Of a DNA stretch of 64,000 bases, positions 21,807 through 31,959 are shown piece by piece (the stretch's first letter is position 1; each line of letters opens with the position of its first letter). A model generated the notes under the pieces. That model was given only the letters and a program-made list of their open reading frames with translations, made no database searches and was not told the origin of the DNA. Position numbers and translations under genes: made by a program. Source of the stretch: Labyrinthula sp. Ha (taxonomy: Eukaryota > Sar > Bigyra > Labyrinthulida > Labyrinthulaceae); the NCBI GenBank assembly GCA_015227615.1, contig JAALGZ010000019.1, positions 186,001 to 250,000 of the forward strand, given 5' to 3'.

Positions 21807-24562
21807 TACTTACATAAAGTCTTGGATACTTTGGAGATAGAGAAGGTAACTGGTATTATTTTTACACAGAGAAGATTTATATCGGAGGAGTTTTTTTTGG
21901 TGTTATGAAGAGTACAAATTTCTATATTTTGTGGGGTGTTGTTTTTCTTGTGGTATGGACTTAAAACGAGTTTTACAGTGGATTAGAAGCTGGTACATAT
22001 GTTATGCATGGAGCCGATTTGATAATGGAAAAGTTTCGGTGATAGATTAAAATTCTTAAATTACCGTGAACCACGGTCACTACGTCCTTTTTTTACAAAG
22101 ACTTCAATCCGAAAGAAACACGTCTCTTCTTGTGAATAGTATTAAGATATTGCAAAGGTTAGGGGAAGAAACATAGACTTAATAGGACCACAGTTCTACA
22201 TGTTCAAGTCAAAAGTTACCTACTCCAATAATTCATGTTGTACTGAGGTAATTAATTTAATAATGGGCTGGAAGTATTGAATATAACCTTGCCAAGAGTA
22301 TATTAATAAGATTTCAACTATTTCTTTGAACATGTTGCTTTAGATGCCATTAATCATGCTATGTGGTTTTAATTGATTAATATGGTGGTATAGGCTCTTT
22401 CACAAGAATAGCTATCGCAAGGGTAAGGGATTTATTGTTGAAGACCAGCATTTTTCTCACTCAACTAGCACATGGTAACAGTTGAACCACGTGTATTTTC
22501 GACTTAACCTAGGATTAACGCATATGTGATGTTTAAGTTCTTGAACAAATGCTTTCATGATTATCTTGTTCAAGATGAAGTTCATATTTTTCAAACTCTC
22601 TAAGCTTAAGAATGTTTCTGAACTCTCTTCGAGGCAGTGTAGCATGATTCTCAATCTGAGCTGATCCTAAATTCTAAGAACTTATTGTTGCTGGCAATTA
22701 GACTGACCATTGAGCATCATATGAATTCAGCTTCAATTATATGCAATCATAAGGCTCTAATTTTTTTTCCAGGAAATAACTAAGATAGAACTGTGACTTT
22801 AGTTACAAGAGAATGGAAGCTTCAGTTGGTAGAGACTGGAACACGCGGCATAAGTTCAATAATTGTACATAGCACTGTACTGATTAATTTCCCTGCCCAA
22901 CTGACAACTCTATATCAAGTGGTCAACCAGATCTATCAATGGGTTCTGCCTAGTAGCTATTGAGTAGAGATAAGACATAGATGGATATCCTAAGTCCTTT
23001 GAGAGCACCCTTTCTTCTGAAAAATAACTTTTTCAGGAAATTTAAAAGTGATATCTCAATCAACGTAACTTATGAATGCAGTGAAGGCATCTTTTCTTTG
23101 CAAATGGTGACCAAAATCTCCTGTTCGGCATTGTAAAACCTTACTGCCTCCTATACTGTTAATGGAACCTTCAACAACGTTTTGCCCTTTATCTTAGCAA
23201 GCAAAGATCCTAATAACTTGTGTCAAACATATGCGACAACGGTATAGGAATGGCACCTCTAGTTATCAGGTTCGATGTTTTATACCAAACTTATATCATT
23301 TGAAGGAGAAATGCAATCAAAATATTTCTTGGCCAATATACTAATTGGTTTAAATAAATATCTTGTAGGTTGCCTCACTGACCCTTCAATTAAACCATTA
23401 ACTAGAATTCAGCAATAATTTATTCTGCTTCAAATACAAATTTCACTGGGGTCAATAGTAAGAAATTATGTAGGCAGTATAAAACAAGAATTTTGGTATC
23501 TTTACTCTCAAATATCTTTAGATGTTGTATCATTCCCAGACTGAGTATTACAAATACAAGCCTGAAATCATGCCATGTTTCAACTAGATGGAGATAAAGA
23601 CTTAGTATACGTTAGACAGGAAGTAAAAAATGAATAGTAGCCTGAACACACAATAAGCCAGAAAAATTTAAGTATTTTCTTGGATCTCGCTTGAATGGGT
23701 TTTTGTTTAATAAAATTTATTGCTAAGTCTATTATCTCCAGTTAAAGTCTAGAAGTAATACAATCTTCTGGCAAACGAAAACCCTAAATAGACTCATAAC
23801 AATGCCAAATAGCATATTACTAGCCTCAAGTACAGCTTCTCAGTCACTTTAAACTATGAGTAATATTATTTGTTCTAATATTCGAGCGCTACTCAGAATT
23901 AGGAACAATTATTTAGTATTAACAGTTTGTAAAGAAATATAATAGTCACAATTTTACTTATCTGTATAAAGTTATCTTGGTTTCGATATTCCCGGTTGGA
24001 AGGCCATAGGCAACAGATTATAGAATCTTGGAACACAGGTTATCTGCTTGCTTTTCCTTTTATATCTTCCAATGTAAGTTTATAGTTTTATAGAATAAGA
24101 ATTAGAATATGAATAATTCGCTTGAGGACATAATTCTAAAGATTTCACCAGTATCTCAAACATGCTTTAACTGCAGCCAAATTCTGGTACTATCTTACAC
24201 ACGAAAGGTTTAAGGGTTAAACCATTATATCAGACCATGGGTTGTTTAATTCAAGTGAATAACATTTCATGCCTATTTAAGTTTTTTTTTTCGTTTTTTA
24301 GAAGTAACGTTTTAGAATCTTGGAAATATTCAATTTCTAATGACTTTTCTAGATTCAAACAAGAATTTGAAATTATTGATTCTTAAGAACATTGTTCAAG
24401 AGCGTCGGATTAAAATGATTTTTAAATATTTTTTTGATTGTCTTCAAGCTCATTGCTTCCAGAATAAACAGTTCCAAAGCTCAAAGTCTGGTGGATAGTT
24501 CTTATTATTAGTAGCTTACATAGAACACGTAGACGCTCGCTTATGATCCACAATAAGATATT
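21807..24562. other. Gene-poor region, nothing recognised
   Basis: About 2.8 kb upstream of both flanking genes. Only one short chance frame (22457-22654, -) is present. I found no RNA gene, repeat array or protein motif. Confidence 0.55.
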
Positions 24563-24574
24563 GCCCAAAATATA
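24561..24574 (+). promoter_or_regulatory. TTGCCCAAAATATA element upstream of the GST gene
   Basis: The core GCCCAAAAT (24563-24571) lies 65 bp before the ATG. The same 14 bases recur at 27754-27767 upstream of the neighbouring minus-strand gene, and the core recurs on the coding strand 68 bp before delta-COP. Proposed promoter element by position and recurrence only. Confidence 0.45.
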
Positions 24575-24636
24575 AGCAAAAGGAAACTGCCTAACAAAAA
24601 AGATATCAACGACTCTAGAAACTCAAACTACGTTAA

Positions 24637-25554
24637 ATGACGAAAAAATGGCAACCTCCTTCCAAAATAACCGAGCTTTACGCTGCAAACTCTGGTAATC
24701 GATTCTCCTCTATTAATAGACCAACGGCAGGCATCAGATTTCAGCAGAACCTTAACATACCTTCCTCTGGGTTTTCTTTATTTTCACTTGCAACGCCAAA
24801 TGGACAAAAAGCTGGAATCATATTAGAAGAACTTTCCCTATCTAAGGAAATAAAATTTACTTATCAAGCAAAAACAATATCTATCATGGAAGGTCAACAA
24901 TTTGGCTCAGACTTCGTCTCTCTCAATCCAAATTCCAAGATACCCTGCGCAGTGGATTTTGTTGATGGAAAACCGATTCGATTATTCGAAGGTTCTTCTA
25001 TATTAATCTACCTTGCCGATAAATATAAAAAATTCATCCCTGAAAGTGTTCATCTCAGAGCAGAGTGTATTAATTGGGTCAGCTGGGCTCAAGTTCAAGC
25101 TTTTGTAACTGGAAATTATGGGCATTTTTTCGTTTACGCACCTGCAGAAGAAAAAGGAGCAAGAAATTATGGTGTGCATAGATACGGAATGGATATTCAA
25201 CGAATGTGTTCTGTTTTAGATCAAGAATTTTCTCGTAAAAAGTTTTTGTGTGGAGATCAATACACGATTGCGGACATGGCTGTTTTTCCTTGGTACGAGT
25301 TAATCCGGACTGTTGGATACGTTTTTGACGATGGCAATGAAAAAATTGCTACAAAAGATTTCTTAGAAGTCTCACAGTATAAGAATTTGAACCGATGGGC
25401 TGATGAAGTTGGAAGTAGAGAAGCTGTTCAGAGAGGAATGTTGGTATGTAGAAAACAAGAATATCCTAAAGCATGGTTAAATATCGAGGATAAGCGGTTT
25501 TCTCATTTGAGAACTGATGAGGAGAATGCGCAATTAGGGCTGTCTAAACTATAA
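24637..25554 (+). CDS. YghU-type (nu-class) glutathione transferase / disulfide-bond oxidoreductase
   Basis: Over almost its whole 305 residues it follows the E. coli YghU pattern: INRPTAGIRF (compare INRPVSGPTH), SLATPNGQKAGIILEEL (SLGTPNGQKVTIMLEEL), QFGSDFVSLNPNSKIPCAVD with the cis-Pro, FEGSSILIYLADKYKKFIPE (FESGSILLYLAEKFGYFLPQ), NYGHFFVYAPAEE, KKFLCGDQYTIADMAVFPWY and the helix KNLNRWADEVGSREAVQRG. N-terminal thioredoxin fold (~45-130), C-terminal all-helical domain (~140-265). Family members reduce disulfides or peroxides with two glutathiones and are mostly bacterial and fungal; a cytosolic role is likely, as there is no targeting signal. Single exon, A/T-rich codons like its neighbours. 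Stop TAA, 196 bp from the facing gene. Confidence 0.93.
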   Translation: MTKKWQPPSKITELYAANSGNRFSSINRPTAGIRFQQNLNIPSSGFSLFSLATPNGQKAGIILEELSLSKEIKFTYQAKTISIMEGQQFGSDFVSLNPNSKIPCAVDFVDGKPIRLFEGSSILIYLADKYKKFIPESVHLRAECINWVSWAQVQAFVTGNYGHFFVYAPAEEKGARNYGVHRYGMDIQRMCSVLDQEFSRKKFLCGDQYTIADMAVFPWYELIRTVGYVFDDGNEKIATKDFLEVSQYKNLNRWADEVGSREAVQRGMLVCRKQEYPKAWLNIEDKRFSHLRTDEENAQLGLSKL

Positions 25555-25750
25555 GAATTTATTATGGCTCCTCATCCATTAAATTTACATCTTTGGGTTT
25601 GCTCGTTTATGGTGAAGATTTGGAAGTATTTATTTCTCTATATGGCGATCAGTGTGAACAGGATAATTATGGACATTTGAAGCATATTTATGTTGTCAAA
25701 AAAATATTCCTGGTAAACTAAACTTTCACATGTTAAAACGAAATACTCTT

Positions 25751-27601
25751 CTACATATAAAGTTTATAATCGTAGGTTGTCAGCAGCCGGGTGATTCCAA
25801 ACAATATAGCCCATGATGAAAAGAATCCATTCCCTTGTTCTGTCGCAAATGGTCCTGTCGTAATTGTGGTCATTAATAGATGCAAGTAACCTCCAAAAAG
25901 CAACAGAAAAACTAACAAAATGCTAACATGACCCAATGTTCGTTCACTAGTGGTAATTAACACTAACAGCAGCAAAAATACTACAACCAGACTTCCAAAA
26001 GCTTGAAACTCTTCAGCTTGACATGCGCCCTTATTCAAGCAACTTGCACCCAAGGATCCTGCGTTGATAATGATCGACATCAGCGTGATATACATTGCAA
26101 CCTGAGACCTTGAATTTTGGTTTTTTAACCCAGGGAAGTTATCAGGAAGCAGATTCAGACCAAAGAATGGGTATACTTGATGAAACAGTGATATTGAAAC
26201 CATCATACTGTAGATTATAAAAACATACCCAGTGTTCACTCTGGTAAATGGGGATTTAGCGGCGAAGGTACCCCCCACGAATGCACCAATCCACATCAGA
26301 GATAACAGAACTGCATTTCCAATCTCGATGTATTGTGCGGTGTCCGTAATCTCTATAACGGTGTTTGAATTAATGTAAATTCGATCACCATAATCAACAT
26401 TATCTTGGCAATACGCATATGTAAAAAAACATACCGCCATTGAGCAAAATGCAAGTCCAAGAATAGGCGACACGAACTCATTCGTCTGGCAGTTTGGATA
26501 ATGGCCACACTCCATAATCGTCGCAATAAAAACAATGAGAGATGTCAAAAATAGCTGTCCAAGCAAAATATGTCTTCCTTTATTTTTATGAGAAACACCA
26601 AGTCTTTCAACTAGAATAAAATGTAGCTTGTAGACAATTAACAGAATTATTCCAAAGCTAGCAACTGCGGCAAAGAATCCGTTGTTCACAACCGCATATC
26701 TTTCAACATTGATTCCATTAGGGATCTCATCGGAAGTAAAGTTAAAAAATGTGCGTTGAGCAAAAGGTTCTGAGAAAGTAGAAAAAAATATAATAGCGCT
26801 AGCAAAGCCCATAAGAGTCTTTACAACCAAAAAGTACGTGTCGATCCCTCCTAGGGCGTTTAAGTTGAACACTAATAGAATTAAATAAATGATCAGCTCG
26901 CATACAGCTAAAAGAATAGTAAATATAGATCTTCCTCGATATACAGGTTGCGCATTAACATCGATCTGTGCAGCCACGATTAGTCCAATAGCCAATACTA
27001 CATTTACTGCAACAAGTGGAGTCACACCTCTTTTGTATTTAATAAGCGAACTCTTTTCTGTATTTTCCACGGCGTAGTCATTTTTATTTTCCGGTAAATC
27101 AGATTTAGGTTTTGATGGTTTGAATAGAACTGAAAATGAATAATATGCAGAGAGTAAAAGACAAGCCCACGAAGCAAAGAATCCAGTTGATGTAATGTTT
27201 TGAAATATTCCATCTGAGCGGTAAGTTAGCACTGTAACACCTGAAATCCAAATGCAGAGTTGGAATAAACTAAAAACAGCTTCTCTAAAAAATGATGGGT
27301 CATCAAAACGCGAGCGAATGCAGTTTTCGTACAGAAGTTTCAAGCAGGACGCAATTATACTCGAAATAGACAGCCCAACTCCAACTCGTTGATTCTTGGA
27401 GTCGATAGATCCAGGTTGGGTAGAATTTTCTTCTATAAAAAATGAGTCCAAGACTACCAGAAAGGCAAAACATATCAGCGCTGACAAAGACCCAGTGGAC
27501 TTCCCAATTCCACTTCCTTTCTTCTCTTCCACTTTCACGTCATCTGCAAGCACTGGGTTTGGCGTATTTACCTCTTCATTCCACCCATTTTCGTCCGCCA
27601 T
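25751..27601 (-). CDS. Polytopic membrane protein of four 4-TM repeats (616 aa)
   Basis: I do not recognise the family. After a 35-residue acidic, cytosol-like N-terminus there are about 16 hydrophobic segments (approx. 38-56, 74-92, 105-127, 138-160, 193-212, 224-247, 255-276, 306-330, 344-362, 377-397, 428-447, 456-476, 500-520, 534-551, 558-580, 590-608). They fall into four sets of four. The fourth helix of each set begins with N/T-G-F/Y-F/V: TGFF 139, NGFF 307, TGYV 457, NGFF 591, two of them continuing with A/S-SWA. This points to tandem duplication of a MARVEL-like four-helix unit. Loops after TM2 and TM4 of sets 1 and 2 are the longest; the stretch 160-190 is hydrophilic. Start ATG 27601, stop TAG. 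No signal for substrate or enzyme activity is seen. Confidence 0.85.
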   Translation of the reverse strand: MADENGWNEEVNTPNPVLADDVKVEEKKGSGIGKSTGSLSALICFAFLVVLDSFFIEENSTQPGSIDSKNQRVGVGLSISSIIASCLKLLYENCIRSRFDDPSFFREAVFSLFQLCIWISGVTVLTYRSDGIFQNITSTGFFASWACLLLSAYYSFSVLFKPSKPKSDLPENKNDYAVENTEKSSLIKYKRGVTPLVAVNVVLAIGLIVAAQIDVNAQPVYRGRSIFTILLAVCELIIYLILLVFNLNALGGIDTYFLVVKTLMGFASAIIFFSTFSEPFAQRTFFNFTSDEIPNGINVERYAVVNNGFFAAVASFGIILLIVYKLHFILVERLGVSHKNKGRHILLGQLFLTSLIVFIATIMECGHYPNCQTNEFVSPILGLAFCSMAVCFFTYAYCQDNVDYGDRIYINSNTVIEITDTAQYIEIGNAVLLSLMWIGAFVGGTFAAKSPFTRVNTGYVFIIYSMMVSISLFHQVYPFFGLNLLPDNFPGLKNQNSRSQVAMYITLMSIIINAGSLGASCLNKGACQAEEFQAFGSLVVVFLLLLVLITTSERTLGHVSILLVFLLLFGGYLHLLMTTITTGPFATEQGNGFFSSWAILFGITRLLTTYDYKLYM

Positions 27602-27753
27602 AATCTCTTCTAAGCCTTACTTTTGTTAATAGATTTTTTCTTGTACTTTTCTTTGCTCACAAGGTTTATTAAACGGATAGTTTTTGTTGTGCAAATATCC
27701 GGCTTTCTGAGAATTATGATTCAGATTTTAGATTATGTGGGCTATATGGCCCA

Positions 27754-27834
27754 TTGCCCAAAATATATTCAAAGAAGTCGTCCAAGTTGGACTAAGTTAC
27801 AAAGACGGTACAAGAAGCGTTAAATTTTGGGCGC
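27754..27834. promoter_or_regulatory. Inverted pair of GCCCAAAAT elements upstream of the 16-TM gene
   Basis: GCCCAAAAT at 27756-27764 and its inverse ATTTTGGGC at 27824-27832 lie 155 and 223 bp before the 16-TM gene's ATG. The left copy is inside TTGCCCAAAATATA, shared with 24561-24574. The right copy is inside AAATTTTGGGCGC, shared with 45728-45740. Since LINE-B starts close by, its 5' flank may be this promoter. Confidence 0.4.
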
Positions 27835-27854
27835 GAAGCAAGAAAAACAGTTAT

Positions 27855-29162
27855 ATGTCCTTGCCTCAACGGAACTGCTTGACTCCGACCTCCACAGAGG
27901 GCCTAGAGTGTGCGAGCCAGCGCAAACAGAGACTACTTGTAGTTTCTGTGAACGTAGGTGGTCTTACTACAACAAAACTTAACCTTTTAGAAGAAAAAAC
28001 ACAGCAACTGTCGATTTTGATGTTGCAAGAGTTACACGAATCAGGCTACAAGATGTTGATGGAAAGGGTGAAAGTCAGCACCAGCAAAGGTAAGTGGTTT
28101 TTCTCAAAGCCGCCTACTGGAGCTGCAGGCGTAGCGACCTACTTGGCTGAAGAACTTGCTTGCAGCGTTTCTACAGTTCAAAGTACTAGCGACAGGATCC
28201 TGAAAGTAGTTTTCTAAGGCACCGGCAAGAAAAAGATTAATGTAGTGAACTGCTACACTCTACACTGTGGACTTGGCAGAGAACCCTACAGAAAGTTCCT
28301 GAAAGAGTTGAGTGTGGTAACAAGAAACCTGAACAAGAGAAGGACGTTACTTTTAGGTGGTGATTTCAATGCACAAGTGAGTAGAACGACGCTGAAGAAG
28401 GAAGGTAAGCTGGGGTTCTCAAAAAGAAGCAATGCGAATGGAAAACTACTAGAAAATTGGTTAAAGATTAAAGGGTACTCGATTGTTAATCACAGGCATG
28501 TAACTGGGAAGAAGGGAGCGAAAAAACATGGAACATTCTATTCCCGATATGATAATACGAAGATATCGGAAATCGACTTCTTCATCACCAACAAACCAGA
28601 AAGAATTTACCTGTTCAAACCAAGACGAGACATCAGTAACTGGATCTGGCAGAAAGAGAAGTTCGATCACGTTGCCATTATGGTGGAGCTGAGGAAATTC
28701 CAAAGAGGCAAGGAAAGATGGGAAAAAACGCCACAGAGAGATCTCTCCCAACTCCTCTTGAACAAGTAACTTGCACAACAACTGGATCACAAGATTACTC
28801 TAGAACTCCTAAAGCTAAATGAGGAAGAAAGAGGTTACGAAACCTTGACGCAGATTGTTCCAAAGCTGGTAAAAGACCTTGTACCTGAGCAGAGCAACAA
28901 CACGGTAGAGCAAAGAACATCCGATCAAACACGAGAACTGCTACGAAGGAAGAACTCACTCTGGGATACATCCACAGTGGGAGAAAGGAAGGAGCTCACC
29001 AACGCAGTAAAAAGAAGTGCAAGGAAAGACAAAAGGAACTGGTACATGGAAACTGCTAGCAAAATACAGCTCCTGTTTGAGCAAAACCGCACAAGAGAAG
29101 CATACTCACTGCTGAATCTAGTAAAGCCAATAGCCAAAACCTATGCCCGGATCACTAAATAA
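27855..29162 (+). pseudogene. LINE-B endonuclease and linker (two in-frame stops)
   Basis: One reading frame from ATG 27855 to TAA 29160-29162, interrupted twice by TAA. The endonuclease signs are VVSVNVGGLTTTKL, LMLQELHESGYK (catalytic Glu), VNCYTLHCGLGREPYRKFL, LLGGDFNAQV (catalytic Asp-Asn), SEIDFFITNKPE and KFDHVAIMV. The linker is basic and helical (KRSARKDKRNWYMETASKIQ) like that of LINE-A. The second in-frame TAA, at 28767-28769, falls just behind the endonuclease domain, and coding-like sequence resumes directly in the same frame. Function: target-site nicking for insertion. As it stands, no full-length product is possible. Confidence 0.82.
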
Positions 29163-31178
29163 TGACAAAGGAAATAAAGTAGATACGTGCCAGAGGTTGA
29201 AAATACTCAGTGACTATATAGCCAGTCAACAACTCCCACCAATACCAAAAATACACTTGACTCAAGATGAAAGGGTGCATTACTGTAGACCAATATATGA
29301 ACCGGCTCCAGAAGAACACATAAACTCAAATCCTCCGCTAATGGATGAAGTCATGGTATGCATAAGACAACTAAAGAATAACCGTGCCACAGGTGTTGAT
29401 TGCATCAACAACGAAGTGTTGAAAGCATCATCAGCTGTTCAGAAAATTTTACTAAGAGAAATCCAAGAGTTCTTCAGGAAAACACCATTTAGCCATAGAA
29501 TGAAGAAACAGTTCTGCCTTGGGAAAATCATTCATATCTACAAACAAAAAGGAGAAAAGAATTTACCTGGATCATACAGGCCCATAGCACTCTTGAACAC
29601 AGCTTTCAAATTGACAACGAAGATAATCCCCAACCGACTTCAACCAATTATCAATAAACTACCTTCTTATCAAGCAGGTTTTAGATCAGGTCACTCCACA
29701 ATAAACAAGATCGAGATCCTAAACAATATTGTGAAGAAAAAACTGCTGCAGAACACAAAACTGAAACTTCTCTTCATTGACTTTCAAAAGGCTTTTGACT
29801 CAGTCAACCATGACTTCATACAATTATCGTTGAAGGAGCATGGAGTGCCTAGCAAACTCAGGAAACTCATCCGGGTATTATATAAAAATGCTACAGTCAA
29901 AGTCTCAGAAGGGAAACATCTGTCCAAAACGGTACACTTGAGAAGAGGAGTGCTTCAAGGAGACTCACTCCCTCCTGCTATATTCATATTGGTATTGAGC
30001 TCTACAATAAAAAGAATAGATAAAAATACCTTAGCAAATGTAGAAGTAGCAGGAAACATCTTTAACTATCTCGCTTTTGCGGATGACTTGGATACACTTT
30101 GTGAAAACAATGACCAAATAAGTTCCTTCATTGAACAACTCTACAAACTTGAATCCCTCTCTGGCCTAAGAATAAACTTAACTAAAACAAAAATACTATT
30201 AACAGACGAAGGATATTCTTTGACAGGACAAATACCAGATAAAACCATGAATAAACTTCTCACTAACTTTTTCTGTGAAAATGCCAAAGATACTTCCATC
30301 GAGAGAAGTCTCTAAAGGCACACCTTAGAAGCCGATTCTGCGATGGAACTCTAAACCGAAGAAGAGCAGGAACGTTAGCTGTCAAAGATACCAAATATAT
30401 TGTCCAAAAGATGCTGCAGCCAGTTGCGGAACCAATATCAGTGCTAGGAGAAGAAGTCCAACCAGTTAAGGAAATGAAGTATCTAGGCGCGGTCTTTAAC
30501 TCCACTGGAATAGCACAGGAACATGTGCTGTCCAACCTGGACAAGTGCGAAGCGAGACTCACTAAATACAGGGACATACTCTCCTGCAACACTCTGACCA
30601 GAAAAGTGAAGAGACAACTAGCACGCAGCATGGTTTTAGCTCCTGGAATATATAACCTCGGCAACTGGCCCCTAAGCAATGATATAAAAAAGAAGTTAAA
30701 CTTTTTGAGAAGGAAAATAAACTCTAGCCTGAACAACGTGCCAATCCAAGAATACAGGTTTTGTGAAGGTGACTTGGACATTCAGAAAATACTGCTAGAA
30801 CAAAGAACAAAGTATGTAGAAACGAACGAAGCAACAGCTGATAGACAAGTTCATATTCTTCGAGAAGCTGGAATAAACAACCATCTAGAACCGAAAGATC
30901 CAAAGTATATAACTCCCACTGAAGCCTGTAGAAAACTTGGTCTAGAAGAAGAAGAAGAGGATATCGATCCTGTGCCGCCCATCCAGGATCCACCAAACCA
31001 CGGACCACCCCAACCAATACGTCTAAGAAGAACCTACAACGTACCGGGCACAGGATCAAGAACACCAAGCAGAGAAAACTATCTGGAACAAGCAGCGAGA
31101 TACCGTGGAACTGCATCAGCTAGAATAAATCCTTTGACCTATGTACGTGAACTTCTTGAACTCACTGGAACATCCTGA
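29143..31178 (+). pseudogene. LINE-B reverse transcriptase, zinc finger and C-terminal tail (one frameshift)
   Basis: RT blocks in order: LKNNRATGVDCINNEVLK, GSYRPIALLNTAFKLTTKI, SYQAGFRSGHSTINKIEIL, KLLFIDFQKAFDSVNHDF, RRGVLQGDSLPPAIF, LAFADDLDTLCENN, LSGLRINLTKTKILL. A frame change at about 30.28 kb falls inside the finger: before it FFCEN, after it (another frame) SLKAHLRSRFC, the H and C ligands. The open frame 30411-31178 then reads the thumb and tail (EVQPVKEMKYLGAVF, compare LINE-A GVKTFRYLGVDI) and ends in a proline-rich and basic tail. QAGFRSGHSTI and FADD resemble RTE/L1-like groups, but I cannot assign the clade. In the intact element this would be the polymerase for target-primed copying. 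Confidence 0.85.
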
Positions 31179-31932
31179 ACCTGGAACCCGAACATTTAGC
31201 AACTGCATCTAAAAAATATTACAACCCCAGCCAATAAATGGAACACAGCCCCCTTCTCCCTTAAGATACAGCCTGAATGGACCTCCCAACCTCCCTAACT
31301 CCATCCCAACCCAAAACAGCCAAACACCCAAATAACCAGAATCCACATCCTGACCCAGAAACCAGTCAAAACCCTGTCGATACACCTCCCTGGAACCCCT
31401 AAGAGTTATGGAAAGCAAGAATACACCGTTCACGACCTTGGATCAACCCCATCTAAAACCCCGATGTAACAGAACCCTTCAGAACACTCAGCTTACCACC
31501 TTCTGGATAAAATCAGCTCAAATCGTTTCAAAACTTGTTCAAACATCCATCATAAGCTTCACTGTAACCCTCAGGAACGTTATTGACACTTTCTATCGTC
31601 TGCTTCGGCCTTCTTGGCTCGGCGGATAAAGATTTCAATCCTTTTGCAATTTTTGATTGATTTAGGATTGAGATTTTGGGAAATCAACATTTTGGGAAAC
31701 CAAGTATGAATAATCTAGAGTAATGCAACCTTGGACGAATGAAATCAGGTATCCTGGAAAACTGACCAATAAGAACCAGAGAAAAGGACAAGATATTGAT
31801 AGTAACAAGAAGCATAGTAAGTAGTATAACCAAACCTCGATAGGTTAAGAGTGTAGTAAGTACCAGGCTCGTAGAAGGTTAGGCCACTAGGCCAAATTAA
31901 TCCTTAACTAACTAACTAACTAACTAACTAAC
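31179..31932 (+). repeat. LINE-B 3' UTR with conserved double motif and (TAAC)7 tail
   Basis: After the stop follows a C-rich, proline-codon-like stretch, then the 31-nt double ATTTTGGGAAA motif at 31673-31703 shared with LINE-A. At the very end are seven TAAC units, 31905-31932. The tail differs from LINE-A's TTAACTA by repeat unit but uses the same TTAACTA core. The hAT remnant begins right behind. Confidence 0.75.
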
Positions 31933-31959
31933 AGTTAAAAACCACAACTTCGGATAAGA

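Larger units (their letters stand above)
27841..31932 (+). mobile_element. LINE-B: non-LTR retrotransposon (endonuclease + RT + zinc finger)
   Basis: A full-length-looking LINE of about 4.1 kb: endonuclease (27855-28769), linker (28770-29162), reverse transcriptase (29143-30315), finger and C-terminal tail (to 31178), 3' UTR and a (TAAC)7 tail (31905-31932). It is better preserved than LINE-A: two in-frame TAAs in the endonuclease/linker part (28215-28217, 28767-28769) and two frame changes (about 29.15 kb and 30.28 kb). It lies 240 bp upstream of the 16-TM gene in divergent orientation and abuts the hAT remnant at its 3' end. The 5' boundary is estimated, since the preceding 90 bp look like the neighbour's promoter. 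Confidence 0.88.

Noticed and set aside
22800-23700. Possible retroelement-like reading in the 22-24 kb desert
   Set aside because: I read the minus strand for reverse transcriptase and integrase motifs and found none; stops are at random density.
31597-31622. CTTCGGCCTTCTTGGCT resembling the 5' end of U2 snRNA
   Set aside because: Only about 17 bases agree. The branch-site recognition sequence and the rest of U2 are absent, and it lies within the LINE-B 3' UTR.
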